From: Streptomyces glaucescens
GTDB lineage: Bacteria; Actinomycetota; Actinomycetes; Streptomycetales; Streptomycetaceae
DNA: 64,000 nt
Reading direction: 5' to 3'
Assembly: GCF_000761215.1 (NCBI RefSeq)
Contig: NZ_CP009438.1
Location: 4,357,501-4,421,500, forward strand
Below are positions 53,285 to 61,981 of this stretch, piece after piece. A program made the position numbers and the translations under genes. Numbering within the stretch: position 1 is the first letter of the stretch; each line of letters begins with the position of its first letter. Below the pieces are notes generated by a model. The model made no database searches. It was not told where the DNA came from and saw nothing but the letters and a program-made list of their open reading frames with translations.

Positions 53285-53914
53285 ATGGACGATCGGAACA
53301 CCGCCCGGACGGACCGGCCCCGGTCGGGGCCGGACGCACACCGGCCCCCGCGGCCGGGCCGTCCCCGCCGCCGGGCGGCGGTCGTCGCCGTCGCCCGTGC
53401 CGTCCTCATCACGGTCGGTCTCGTCAGCGCGTACTACCTGCTGCCCCTGGACGAGCGCGGCACGGCCGGCGCGTCGGCGCTGCTCGCGTGCGGACTGCTC
53501 GTGGTGCTGCTGGTGTTCGCGTGGGAGGTGCGGGTCATCGCGCGCTCACCGTACCCGCGGCTGAAGGCCGTCGAGGCCCTGGCGGCGACGCTGGTGCTGT
53601 TCCTGGTCCTCTTCGCCGGCGCCTACTACCTGCTGGACCACTCCTCCCCGGGTTCCTTCAGCGAGCCGCTGACCAGGACCGACGCCCTGTACTTCACCCT
53701 GACCACGTTCAGCACGGTCGGCTACGGGGACATCACCGCGCAGTCCCAGACCGGGCGCCTGCTGACGATGCTGCAGATGACGGGGGGTCTGCTGCTCGTC
53801 GGCGTCGCCGCGCGGGCGCTGGCGAGCGCGGTCCAGGAGGGGCTGCGCCGGCAGCGCGGGGAGCCGTGGGCGCGCTCCGGCGCCGACGCCGGGACACCGG
53901 ACGAGGAGGGGTGA
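53285..53914 (+). CDS. potassium channel-family protein (2TM type with extra helices)
   Basis: 209 residues. A basic N-terminus precedes helices at about 32-53 and 63-83, and the pore module at about 100-175: outer helix ALAATLVLFLVLFAGAYYLL, pore loop TLTTFSTVGYGDITAQS with the selectivity filter TVGYGD at 144-149, and inner helix LLTMLQMTGGLLLVGVAARAL. There is no RCK domain, so gating is unclear. The ATG at 53285 follows GGAGGAGCGAGAAGACACG. It is convergent with a small unknown gene. Confidence 0.9.
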   Translation: MDDRNTARTDRPRSGPDAHRPPRPGRPRRRAAVVAVARAVLITVGLVSAYYLLPLDERGTAGASALLACGLLVVLLVFAWEVRVIARSPYPRLKAVEALAATLVLFLVLFAGAYYLLDHSSPGSFSEPLTRTDALYFTLTTFSTVGYGDITAQSQTGRLLTMLQMTGGLLLVGVAARALASAVQEGLRRQRGEPWARSGADAGTPDEEG

Positions 53915-54008
53915 CCCTCGCCGGCTCAGGGCGCGGGACCGGACGGGGACACCCCGGCGGTCCCGTCACTCCGGGAGGCTCCCGTCACTCCGTCACGGGT
54001 GTACGGCA

Positions 54009-54034
54009 CGGCCGGACGGGGAGCGCTCCGGCCG
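54009..54034. terminator. hairpin between channel gene and small unknown gene
   Basis: CGGCCGGA and TCCGGCCG form a perfect 8-bp stem with a 10-base loop. The surrounding gap also has three copies of CCCGTCACTCCG at 53962, 53981 and 54037. Confidence 0.65.
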
Positions 54035-54040
54035 ACCCCG

Positions 54041-54253
54041 TCACTCCGGCAGCTGGCGCATCTCCACGACCCGGAGCCCCAGCGACCGGCACCGTGCCAG
54101 CAGCCCGTAGAGGTGCGCTTCGTCCACGACAGGGCCGAACAGGATGGTCTGGCCGGCCATCACCACGTGACCCAGCTCCGGGAACGCCTTGGCCAGCGTT
54201 TCCGACAGGTGTCCCTCGATGCGGATCTCGTAGCGCACGAGCTGTCCTTCCAT
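54041..54253 (-). CDS. small conserved unknown protein
   Basis: A 70-residue protein: MEGQLVRYEIRIEGHLSETL, followed by the middle TILFGPVVDEAHLYGLLARC and the end SLGLRVVEMRQLPE. It looks like a single alpha/beta domain. Similar short proteins occur in many actinobacteria, in front of or inside membrane-protein and stress clusters; I recognise no function. The ATG at 54253 is chosen; an internal GTG (VRYEIRIEG) is possible. An inverted repeat of the TCACCC type is 66 bp upstream. Confidence 0.6.
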   Translation of the reverse strand: MEGQLVRYEIRIEGHLSETLAKAFPELGHVVMAGQTILFGPVVDEAHLYGLLARCRSLGLRVVEMRQLPE

Positions 54254-54318
54254 GGACTGCCTCGGCCCGGCGGACGGCGCCCCCACCACGATCCTGCGCC
54301 TGCGCGTCCCGGCGGGCC

Positions 54319-54335
54319 TCACCCGGTTCAGGTGA
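54319..54335. promoter_or_regulatory. inverted repeat TCACCC-N5-GGGTGA, site 3 (one mismatch)
   Basis: TCACCC-GGTTC-AGGTGA, 66 bp upstream of the small unknown gene. Confidence 0.55.
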
Positions 54336-54362
54336 CCGCCCCCGGCGGACGGGCGACGGGGA

Positions 54363-54914
54363 TCAGTGCTTCAAGACGATCTTGAACAGAATGATCAGCA
54401 GGCCGAGCAGCAGGTTGACCGACGCGGTGGCGGCCATGAGCCGCGGCGAAGCGCCGGCGCGGCGGGCCGCGGCCACGGACCACCCCACCTGACCGGCCAC
54501 GGCCACGCACAGGGCCAGCCAGGCGGCGCCCCGCACGTCCAGTCCGAGGAGCGGGCTGACCGCCACCGCGGCGGCCGGCGGGACGGCTGCCTTGACGATC
54601 GGCCACTCGTCACGGCACACGTGCAGCACGACCCCCCGGTCCAGCGCCTGCCGTGCGAGGCGCGCCCCGAAGAGCTGCGCGTGCACGTGCGCGACCCAGA
54701 ACACCATTCCGGTCAGCAACAGCAGCAGCACCAGTTCGGTGCGGGGGAAGGAGCCCAGCGAGCCCGCGCCGATCACCACGGAGGCCGCCAGCATGGATCC
54801 GTAGACGCCGCCCGTGTAGTCCGCGCGGGCCCGCCGCTCGGCACGGCGTGCCCCGCGCGCCGCGGCCCGGCCGGTCGTGGCTCTGGTCCTGGTCCTGGTC
54901 CTGGTCCTGGTCAC
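54363..54914 (-). CDS. four-helix membrane protein of unknown function
   Basis: 183 residues. The N-terminus is Thr-Arg repeated five times, encoded by five GACCAG hexamers (54883-54912), then basic sequence to about residue 38. Four hydrophobic segments follow: about 38-52, 61-80, 108-145 and 163-180. GMVFWVAHVHAQLFGARLARQ between helices 2 and 3 is the most conserved-looking part. GTG at 54914 follows GGGAG with six-base spacing and begins immediately before the repeat. No function is recognised. Confidence 0.65.
   Translation of the reverse strand: MTRTRTRTRTRATTGRAAARGARRAERRARADYTGGVYGSMLAASVVIGAGSLGSFPRTELVLLLLLTGMVFWVAHVHAQLFGARLARQALDRGVVLHVCRDEWPIVKAAVPPAAAVAVSPLLGLDVRGAAWLALCVAVAGQVGWSVAAARRAGASPRLMAATASVNLLLGLLIILFKIVLKH
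54883..54912. repeat. five-copy hexanucleotide repeat (CTGGTC)n
   Basis: Five perfect copies of CTGGTC on the plus strand, directly after the GTG start of the leftward membrane gene. Length changes would keep the frame and add or remove Thr-Arg pairs. Confidence 0.9.
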
Positions 54915-54932
54915 AGCAGACTCCCTGGCAAC

Positions 54933-56573
54933 TCAGCCCGTCGGTCCCGGCGTTCCGGCCGGAGCCTCGGCATCCGGCTCGCCGCGACGGCGGCCTTCCC
55001 GGGCGGCCGGCAGGTGCGCCGTCACCAGGAAACCGGTGACGGCGATGCCGCCGGTGGCCAGGATCGCCGCCTTCAGGCCGTCGAGCTGCGCGGAGGCGTA
55101 GGACTCCGCGACGGCGTCGGCCTCGGACGGCGGCAGCCCGGCACGCTCGGCCGCCGCGCGCACCTGATCGGTGGGGACGAAGGTGATACCGGCCTGCAGG
55201 GCGACGCCGACCTGCCCACGGGTCTGCTCGGACAGCCGCTGATCGTCTTCCACCTGCGTGGTGAAGGCGTGCGCCAGCGCCCCGATCAGCAGCGACCCGA
55301 TGAGCGCGGTGCCCAGTGCGGAGCCCAGGTTTTGCGCCGTGAACTGCAGCCCTCCGGCCTCACTGCGCTCCTCCTCGCCCACAGCGGACTGGACGACGTT
55401 GCCCAGCTGCGAGGCCAGCAGGCCGACCCCCACGCCGAGCAGGGCCATGGCGCCGGCGAACTGCGCGTCGTCGATGACCGGGTCGATGGTGGCCAGCAGC
55501 CACACGATGGCCGCCGCCAGGACCACCAGGGCGAGCCGGACCACCCGGCGCGGCCCCATGACCCGCCCCAGCGATGACGCGGACAGGGAGGTCACGAACA
55601 TGGTCAGGGACACCGGGAGCAGCCGCAGGCCCGTCTCGAAGGCGTCGAACCCCTGAACCACCTGCAGATACAGCGGGATGGCGAAGAACAGCCCCAGCAG
55701 GATGAGGTTCTGGCCTAGCAGCATCATCAGGCCCGACCGGAGCACCGGCCTGCCCAGCAGGGACAGGTGCACGAGGGGGTCGACGCCCCGGTGCTCCCGC
55801 CGCGCCTCCCAGCGCCGGAAGAGCGCCAGGACGGCCACGCCCGCGCCGACGACGAACAGCGTCGGGGCGAAGCCGAGGACGGTGAAGGGCGGGTTGCGGG
55901 GCTGCACCCACCCCCAGGTGCCGCTCTGCAGGACCCCGAGCACGCCCAGCCCCAGTCCGGCCGCGGAGAGCACCGCACCGACCACGTCCAGCCGGGGACG
56001 CGGTCCTGCCGGGGCGGGCGTCGTGATCACCCGGCGGCACAGCAGCACGGCCACGACCACCACGACCTCACCGGCGAAGACCAGCCGCCAGGTGAGGTAC
56101 GTCGTCACCCAGCCGCCCAGCAGCGGGCCGACGGCGATCCCGGCGCCGGCGAGCCCGCCGATGACCGCGTAGGCGACCGCCCGGTCCTTCCCGCGGTACG
56201 ACTCCGCGACGAGGGCCGCCATGGCCGGCAGCACCATGGCGGCTCCCAGCCCTTCGACGACGGACCAGCCCAGGGTGAGGACCCACAGTGTGGGTGCCAC
56301 GGCGGTCAGCGCCGATCCCACGCCGTAGACGACCAGCCCCAGCAGGAACATGCGGCGACGCCCCAGGATGTCGCCGAACCGGCCACCGATGATCATGAAG
56401 GCGGCCATCACCAGCGCGTACAGGGTGATGACGGCCTGGATGGCGGTGACCTCCGTGTCGAAGTCCTCGACCAGCCGGCTGATGGACACGTTCATGACGG
56501 AGGTGTCCAGCACCATGAGGAACTGGGCCGTACCGAGGACGATCAGAGCCCGCCAGCGCTTCACGCCGTCCAC
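54933..56573 (-). CDS. DHA2-family (14-TM) drug:proton antiporter
   Basis: 546 residues with 14 hydrophobic segments. ALIVLGTAQFLMVLDTSVMNV is the family's motif D1-type first helix, GRFGDILGRRRMFLLGL is motif A, and GGLAGAGIAVGPLLGGWVTT is motif C of drug antiporters. It resembles EmrB/QacA exporters. No TetR-type regulator is adjacent. The start at GTG 56573 is uncertain by three codons (GTG at 56564). A TCACCC-type inverted repeat is 108 bp upstream, shared with a divergent gene. Confidence 0.88.
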   Translation of the reverse strand: MDGVKRWRALIVLGTAQFLMVLDTSVMNVSISRLVEDFDTEVTAIQAVITLYALVMAAFMIIGGRFGDILGRRRMFLLGLVVYGVGSALTAVAPTLWVLTLGWSVVEGLGAAMVLPAMAALVAESYRGKDRAVAYAVIGGLAGAGIAVGPLLGGWVTTYLTWRLVFAGEVVVVVAVLLCRRVITTPAPAGPRPRLDVVGAVLSAAGLGLGVLGVLQSGTWGWVQPRNPPFTVLGFAPTLFVVGAGVAVLALFRRWEARREHRGVDPLVHLSLLGRPVLRSGLMMLLGQNLILLGLFFAIPLYLQVVQGFDAFETGLRLLPVSLTMFVTSLSASSLGRVMGPRRVVRLALVVLAAAIVWLLATIDPVIDDAQFAGAMALLGVGVGLLASQLGNVVQSAVGEEERSEAGGLQFTAQNLGSALGTALIGSLLIGALAHAFTTQVEDDQRLSEQTRGQVGVALQAGITFVPTDQVRAAAERAGLPPSEADAVAESYASAQLDGLKAAILATGGIAVTGFLVTAHLPAAREGRRRGEPDAEAPAGTPGPTG

Positions 56574-56680
56574 CTCGCGCAGTCATCGGCCCGGGTACGC
56601 AGCCGTCGCGGGCGGGTGTGCCGGGCCGGTGCTCGCCCCGCCGTCCCTCCCATCCCATCCCGGGCACGGGCCCCGGTGCC

Positions 56681-56697
56681 TCACCCGCGACGGGGGA
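56681..56697. promoter_or_regulatory. inverted repeat TCACCC-N5-GGGTGA, site 4 (one mismatch)
   Basis: TCACCC-GCGAC-GGGGGA lies between the divergent DHA2 exporter (108 bp) and the unknown membrane gene (105 bp). Confidence 0.5.
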
Positions 56698-56801
56698 AGG
56701 GCCGCGCCGCGGTGGCGCGTGCCGGGGGGCAGGTGCCGCCTTCGACGGTGACCCGGGCAGCGTTCGGGGGTGAGGAGCGGATTCCGTGATACATACGACA
56801 T

Positions 56802-57767
56802 GTGCCACACCGGGACGATCCGAGAATCGCGGGCTCCCGCAAGGAGCCCTCCCCCGAACGCTCGCTGCTGGGGCTGGTCCTCACCGATCCCGGGCACCTC
56901 CCCGAAATCCTCGCCGGCTTCGCCGTCCGCCGCACCGGTCCGGCGGTGCCCGAGGCGGTCGCCTCGCTCCGGCGGAGCCGCCCCGGCGCCACCGAGGCCG
57001 AGCTGCGGGCCGAGGTGGTGGCCCGCGGCCGACGGGCCGTCGTGTCGGAGGGCGCCCTCGTGGGCGGCCCGTTCCTCGTTCTCGTGCCCGTCGCGTTCTG
57101 CGCGGCGCTGCTCCGCCAGGCACGTACGGTCCTGGAGCTGGCGGCCCTGGACGGACGCGACCCCACGGCCCTCTCCCGCGCCGGCGAACTCCTCGTCCTC
57201 CAGGGCGCGTACCCGGACGTGCGGCAGGCGGAGCACGCGCTCGCCCGCACCCGGCCCGGCACCGGCGCACCCGGCCGCCCGAAGCGGTGGGCGGCCCTGT
57301 GGACCGTCACCCTGCGCATGGCCCACCTCCTGGGCATCCTGGCGCCGGACGACGGGAGCCAGGACGCGGGCCGGCGCGCTCGGCGAGTCGCCGTCCAGGC
57401 CTGGCGGTGGCTGGTCCTCGGCGTGGTCTTCCTGGCTGGACTGGTCGCGCCCCTCGTCTGGCTGCCGTACATGGCGGTGGTCTACCGGCGCGCCGACGCC
57501 CGTCTGACGGACCGCGTCCTCGCCTACTACTTCACCGGCGCCGCACCCGCCCCGCGCCGCCGGGCCCGCCGCCTCGAACCGGACGTGCTGGCGGGCGCGC
57601 TGCGCGCGGTCCTCTCCCTCCTCGTGCCGCTCGTGGTGACCGCCGTGACCTTCCTGACCGGCCTGCGCATCGCCGAGAGCCGGTGGCCGGTCCTCGGCAT
57701 CGCCCTGGCCACGGCGTCCGCGGGGGTCGGCGCGCTCTGGTACCGGCGCCACCACCGGCGCCCGTGA
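56802..57767 (+). CDS. membrane protein of unknown function
   Basis: 321 residues. A cytoplasmic-looking N-terminal half (PSPERSLLGLVLTDPGHLPE to about 85) is followed by a first hydrophobic segment near 87-105 (ALVGGPFLVLVPVAFCAALL), a helical middle, and membrane helices near 208-230, 273-290 and 297-312. I recognise no domain. The GTG at 56802 has no clear ribosome site; TACATA lies a few bases upstream, so a leaderless message is possible. Confidence 0.6.
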   Translation: MPHRDDPRIAGSRKEPSPERSLLGLVLTDPGHLPEILAGFAVRRTGPAVPEAVASLRRSRPGATEAELRAEVVARGRRAVVSEGALVGGPFLVLVPVAFCAALLRQARTVLELAALDGRDPTALSRAGELLVLQGAYPDVRQAEHALARTRPGTGAPGRPKRWAALWTVTLRMAHLLGILAPDDGSQDAGRRARRVAVQAWRWLVLGVVFLAGLVAPLVWLPYMAVVYRRADARLTDRVLAYYFTGAAPAPRRRARRLEPDVLAGALRAVLSLLVPLVVTAVTFLTGLRIAESRWPVLGIALATASAGVGALWYRRHHRRP

Positions 57768-57862
57768 GCACGCCAGGAGGGTGGAACACCGGCACGACCG
57801 GTCCCGCGACAGGCGTGGCGGCGGTGGCGTGCTGGCGGTCGCCGTACCACCGTCGTGCCCGT

Positions 57863-57878
57863 CCCGCCGGTCGGCGGG
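57863..57878. terminator. short hairpin between unknown membrane gene and LAL gene
   Basis: CCCGCCG and CGGCGGG are separated by two bases. It lies in the 143-bp gap between convergent genes. Confidence 0.35.
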
Positions 57879-57910
57879 GCGGCGACGCCTACGCCCGCAC
57901 CGGGGCGCGT

Positions 57911-60631
57911 TCACAGCACCCCGAGGTCGCGTGCGCGGCGCACCGCTTCTCCCCGCCGGTTCACCGCCAGCTTCCTGTAGACGCTCTTCAGGTGCGTCTT
58001 CACCGTGTTCACGGACACGTAGAGGTCGGCGGCGACCTCCTCCGTCGACATCATCCGGGCCACCCGCTCCAGGACGTCCCGCTCGCGTTCGCTCAGCTCC
58101 ACCGCGACGAGCGGTGCCGGCGGCGACCCGGCCCGGGACGGTTCACCGTGCCGCGGCCGGCCGGGCCTGAGCCAGCCCGCTGCCAGCTCGTCGAGCGGCG
58201 CCGCGGCCAGGAGGGGCCGGATCCACGCTCCCGTGTCGAGGAACGGACGTCGCAGCCGCTCCCGCCGGGCATCGAGCAGCGCCTGCGCCACGAGCCTGCG
58301 CGCGGTGGCGGTGTCACCCGCCCCGTGCGCCGCCTGGGCCCTCACCAGTGCCGCCCGCACGGTCACCCCGGGCCCGGCCCGGCCCTCGGTGCGGATACCG
58401 TCGAGCAGCTCGACGGCCGCCCCGGCACGGCCCGCGGCGACCTGGATCGCGGCGGCCTCCACGGCACACGTGGGCAGGTCGCCGGGCACCCGCCGGAGCA
58501 CCTCCGTGGCCTCGTCCGGCCGTCCCTCGGCCAGGTGGGCGGCGGAGGCGACGAGCGCCTCATGGCCGGCCGCCCAGGGCGAGGCCACCGCGCCGGCGAC
58601 GGACGGGTCCGCCGCCTCGACGGCGGCCCGTGCGTCGCCGCGGACCAGCAGGAGGCGGGCCGCGGCGAGGGCGCGTCCGGCCGCCGGCACCGGATCACGC
58701 GTCACCGCGAGCCGGTTCGCCTCGTCGAGGAGGGACTGGGCCCGGCTCAGTTCATGGCGGTCCACGGCCACGGCGGCCAGGACCAGTTGTCCGATGCCGG
58801 AGCCGCACACCCGGGGAGGCCCGACCCGCTCCGCCTCGGCCACCGCCGCCAGGGCCCTGCGCTCCGCCCGGTCCAGCCAGCCGTTCAGATAGTCGAGCAG
58901 GGCGAGATGCCCCAGCGAGTCTTCCCGGGGCAGCACGATCGAGGCCCCGCCGGGAATCTGGGACACGGCGGTCAGGGCCGCGCGAGCCTCCTCGAAACGC
59001 CCCGCCCACAGACGGGCCGACCCCAGGTGCGTCAGCAGCAGGGCCGGCATCTCGGGATGCCGTTCCAGGAGCTGCGCCGAGACCTCCGGCCGCAGCTCGT
59101 CGGCCGCCCGGGCGGCCTCCTCGGCCTGCGGGGGACAGCCGGTCAGCCGGGCGGCCAGCGCCTCCAGCAGCGCACAGCTCAGTTGTGCGGCCGCTCGGCC
59201 GGGTGCCAGGTCCGGCGCCGGCTCGGGCCCTTCCGACGCCAGCCGTTCCTCGGCGCGGCGCAGTCGCGCCAGACCACGGCCCAGGTCGCACCGGGCCAGG
59301 TCGCGGGCCGCCCGCACGAGGTCCGTCGCGGGGCTCCTGGCCTCGGGCCCCATGCGGGAGAACAGCCGGATCAGGTCGCCCGAGCGCAGGCCGGTGAAGA
59401 ACTCGCCGATCGACAGGTCGTCTATGAGGGCTCCGGCGGCGAAGTCCCACTCGGAGGCGGCGGCGCCGTGGGCGAGTGTCTCCGGCAGGAACCCGTGCCG
59501 GCGCAGCCACCGCGCGGCCCGCCGGTGCAGTTCCGGTTCCAGCCCCGGCAGGCGGACGCGCAGGTGGGCGCGGAGTATCTCCCCGAACAGCGGGTGGAGC
59601 CGGTACCACGAGTGCCCCAGGTGCTCCACGAACGCGTTCGCGCGGTGCAGCCCGACGAGGATGGGCTCCGCGTCGCTCCGGCCGGTCAGCGCGTCGGCCA
59701 GCTCGGGGGTGAAGCGCTCCAGGACGCTGACGCGCAGCAGGAGGTCCTGCGCTTCCTCCGTCTGCCCCTTGAGGACCTCGGCCAGCAGGAAGTCGGCGAT
59801 CGTGCTGCGGTCCGCTTCGAACTCCTTCAGGTAGCGCTCGGGGTCGGCGCTCTCCTGGGCGGCCAGCGCGGACAGGCGCAGACCGGCGGCCCAGCCGCGG
59901 GTACGGTCCACCAGGGCGTGCGCGGCCTGGACCGGAAGGCTCAGACCGTGCAGCCCCAGCAGGGTGACGGCCTCCTCGGGCGTGAAGGCCAGCTCGGCGG
60001 CGCGGATCTCCGTCAGCTCGCCGGACACCCGGTAACGGTGCAGCGGGAGCAGCGGTTCGGTGCGGGTGACGAGGACCAGGCGCAGTCCCCGCCCGGCGTG
60101 GTGCAGCACGAACTCCAGCTGCTCCGCGACCTCCGGGGCGGTCACGCGGTCGTACTCGTCGAGCACGAGGACCACGGGCCGTTCACGGCCGTCCAGTTCG
60201 GCCGCGAGCGCCACCAGGAGCCGGCCGTCCACCCGGGACGCGTCCGCCGGGAACCCGACCGCGCCGGGTGCCAGCGCACCGCGGGCACGCAGCGCCTCGA
60301 CGACGTACGTCCAGAACACCCCCGGGTGCCGGTCCGCCGCCTCGACGGTGAGCCAGACGACCGGCTGCCGCAGACCGGCGGCCCAGTCGGCGGCCAGCAC
60401 CGTCTTGCCGGCCCCGGCCGCGCCGTTGAGCAGCGTCAGCGGTGTCCGCAGGGCCTCGTCGAGGTGGTCGACGAGCCGTTGCCGCCGCAGGAACGTGGCG
60501 GGCCTCGCGGGGAGCGCGAATCTGCTGCGCAGGAGCGCGTCCGCCGGGGGACCGGCGCAGGGAACGGCCGGGACGATCGGCAGGGCCGGTTCCTGAGGAT
60601 CCTCGGGGGTCTCGGTCACGGCGCTCACCAC
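57911..60631 (-). CDS. LAL/MalT-like LuxR-family ATP-dependent transcriptional regulator
   Basis: 906 residues, the length typical of LAL proteins. The N-terminal P-loop ATPase has Walker A NGAAGAGKT (70-77) and Walker B VVLVLDEYDRV (about 152-161). A winged-helix-like part is followed by TPR-like helical repeats (about 400-800). The C-terminal LuxR HTH is LSERERDVLERVARMMSTEEVAADLYVSVNTVKTHLKSVYRKL (about 845-890). It should be an activator that responds to a small ligand or nucleotide; targets are probably nearby. GTG at 60631 opens MVSAVTETPE. Confidence 0.92.
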   Translation of the reverse strand: MVSAVTETPEDPQEPALPIVPAVPCAGPPADALLRSRFALPARPATFLRRQRLVDHLDEALRTPLTLLNGAAGAGKTVLAADWAAGLRQPVVWLTVEAADRHPGVFWTYVVEALRARGALAPGAVGFPADASRVDGRLLVALAAELDGRERPVVLVLDEYDRVTAPEVAEQLEFVLHHAGRGLRLVLVTRTEPLLPLHRYRVSGELTEIRAAELAFTPEEAVTLLGLHGLSLPVQAAHALVDRTRGWAAGLRLSALAAQESADPERYLKEFEADRSTIADFLLAEVLKGQTEEAQDLLLRVSVLERFTPELADALTGRSDAEPILVGLHRANAFVEHLGHSWYRLHPLFGEILRAHLRVRLPGLEPELHRRAARWLRRHGFLPETLAHGAAASEWDFAAGALIDDLSIGEFFTGLRSGDLIRLFSRMGPEARSPATDLVRAARDLARCDLGRGLARLRRAEERLASEGPEPAPDLAPGRAAAQLSCALLEALAARLTGCPPQAEEAARAADELRPEVSAQLLERHPEMPALLLTHLGSARLWAGRFEEARAALTAVSQIPGGASIVLPREDSLGHLALLDYLNGWLDRAERRALAAVAEAERVGPPRVCGSGIGQLVLAAVAVDRHELSRAQSLLDEANRLAVTRDPVPAAGRALAAARLLLVRGDARAAVEAADPSVAGAVASPWAAGHEALVASAAHLAEGRPDEATEVLRRVPGDLPTCAVEAAAIQVAAGRAGAAVELLDGIRTEGRAGPGVTVRAALVRAQAAHGAGDTATARRLVAQALLDARRERLRRPFLDTGAWIRPLLAAAPLDELAAGWLRPGRPRHGEPSRAGSPPAPLVAVELSERERDVLERVARMMSTEEVAADLYVSVNTVKTHLKSVYRKLAVNRRGEAVRRARDLGVL

Positions 60632-60660
60632 CCTTGTCCGTCAGGGGCACGTCATGCACG

Positions 60661-61491
60661 TCATGCGACGGGCCGGAAGGAGTGCAGCGCGTCCGGGCCC
60701 GGCTGGACGATGCCGTAGCTGCTCTCCGGCACCTCGTTCCAGGCGCCGGGGAGGTCGCCCAGTGGTTCGGAGACGACGAGGCGGGTCTCGTCGGAGATGT
60801 CCCGCAGGAACGCGGCGTCCGGGTGGAGCGACCGCAGGGCGTTCACCTCGGTGCTGAAGTACAGCGACCGTGAGCGGCCCTCGCTGGAGTACCGGAAGGC
60901 CCATACGCGGTCGCCGTCGGACAACGCGACGGTCATCTGCAGCGGGTCGGGGATGTCGTGCGCGTGCCCCACTCGCTCGACCAGCCCGGCCATGCGCGCC
61001 ACGGCACCGGGAGGATCCTCCGTCAGTCCGGACGTGAGGGCGAGGAAGAACATGAGCTCGGAGTCGGTGGAACCCTCGATGTCGGGATACAGCGCCGGGT
61101 CGACGGCCAGCGTGAGGTCGCGCCTGAGCCGGTGGAATCCCCTGATGGCCCCGTTGTGCATCCACATCCAGCGTCCCCTCCGGAAGGGGTGGGAGTTGGT
61201 CTGCTGCACGGCGGTCCCGGTCGAGGCCCTGATGTGCGCGAAGAACAGCCCGGAGCGGACGTGGTGGGCGACCTCCAGCAGATTGCGGTTGTTCCAGGCC
61301 GGACCGACGTCCCGCAGCACCGCCGGTGTGTCCGCGTTCCGCGTGTACCAGCCGACACCAAAGCCGTCGCCGTTGGTCGTCTCCACCCCCATGCGGGAGT
61401 GCAGACTCTGGTCGATCAGGGAGTGCCGGGGCTGGAACAGGACCTGGCTGAGCAGGACGGGCGTGCCCGAGTAGGCGATCCAGCGACACAT
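60661..61491 (-). CDS. class II glutamine amidotransferase, EgtC/YafJ-like
   Basis: 276 residues. Cys2 is the N-terminal nucleophile after removal of Met (MCRWIAYSG). NGDGFGVGWYT, FFAHIRASTGTAVQQTNSHPF and WMWMHNGAIRGF are the Ntn-hydrolase glutaminase motifs. There is no synthetase domain. Relatives include EgtC in ergothioneine synthesis, but no egt genes are nearby, so substrate is open. It ends 30 bp before the LAL gene start on the same strand. Confidence 0.88.
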   Translation of the reverse strand: MCRWIAYSGTPVLLSQVLFQPRHSLIDQSLHSRMGVETTNGDGFGVGWYTRNADTPAVLRDVGPAWNNRNLLEVAHHVRSGLFFAHIRASTGTAVQQTNSHPFRRGRWMWMHNGAIRGFHRLRRDLTLAVDPALYPDIEGSTDSELMFFLALTSGLTEDPPGAVARMAGLVERVGHAHDIPDPLQMTVALSDGDRVWAFRYSSEGRSRSLYFSTEVNALRSLHPDAAFLRDISDETRLVVSEPLGDLPGAWNEVPESSYGIVQPGPDALHSFRPVA

Positions 61492-61570
61492 GCCGGGTCC
61501 CCCGTTCTCGTATCGGGAGGGGGCGGGAGCGGTGCTGTGGAGGTCTCCGGAACAGTCCGGGACCGTCCGC

Positions 61571-61927
61571 TCAGGGCCTGCTCCGGCTCCGGGCGGCCAC
61601 CTCGGCCATCGCCTCGGCCTCGGCCTCGGCCAGCGCGATGGTGATGCCGAGTGCCTCGCTGATGTGGGTGGCGGCCGACATGACGCGTGCCGTGCCGACG
61701 ACCGGGGCGATGGCGACGAGGACGTCCTGCAGTTGCTCGGCGGTCAGGCCGGCCCTCACGGCAGGGCTGACGTGGGCGAGGTAGGAGATCGCCGGAGCGT
61801 CCATGGCCGCCAGCGCGGCCAGGCGGGTGAGGATGAGCGTTCTGTCGTCCAGGCCGCAGCGCTCGATCGAGTCCACCGTCATGGCGGCGAGCGTGTCCAG
61901 GACGGGGGTGTCCGACCGTGTGCCCAT
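61571..61927 (-). CDS. carboxymuconolactone-decarboxylase-like helical protein
   Basis: 118 residues, all helical. DDRTLILTRLAALAAMDAPAI, then SYLAHVSPAVRAGLTAEQLQDVLVAIAPVVGTARVMSAATHI match the CMD/AhpD family fold, but the CxxC of peroxidase members is missing. It is therefore probably not an AhpD peroxidase. A role in the stress group is only suggested by place. ATG at 61927 (MGTRSDTPVL) is chosen, with GGAAGG nine to ten bases upstream. The inverted repeat at 62004 lies upstream. Confidence 0.65.
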   Translation of the reverse strand: MGTRSDTPVLDTLAAMTVDSIERCGLDDRTLILTRLAALAAMDAPAISYLAHVSPAVRAGLTAEQLQDVLVAIAPVVGTARVMSAATHISEALGITIALAEAEAEAMAEVAARSRSRP

Positions 61928-61981
61928 GTCCGGTGCGCCTTCCGGTGCGTGCGGAGCCGACTCGGGCCGTCCGCTGATCAC

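Noticed and set aside
61571..61927. Calling the CMD-like protein an AhpD peroxidase
   Set aside because: The CxxC motif needed for that activity is absent.
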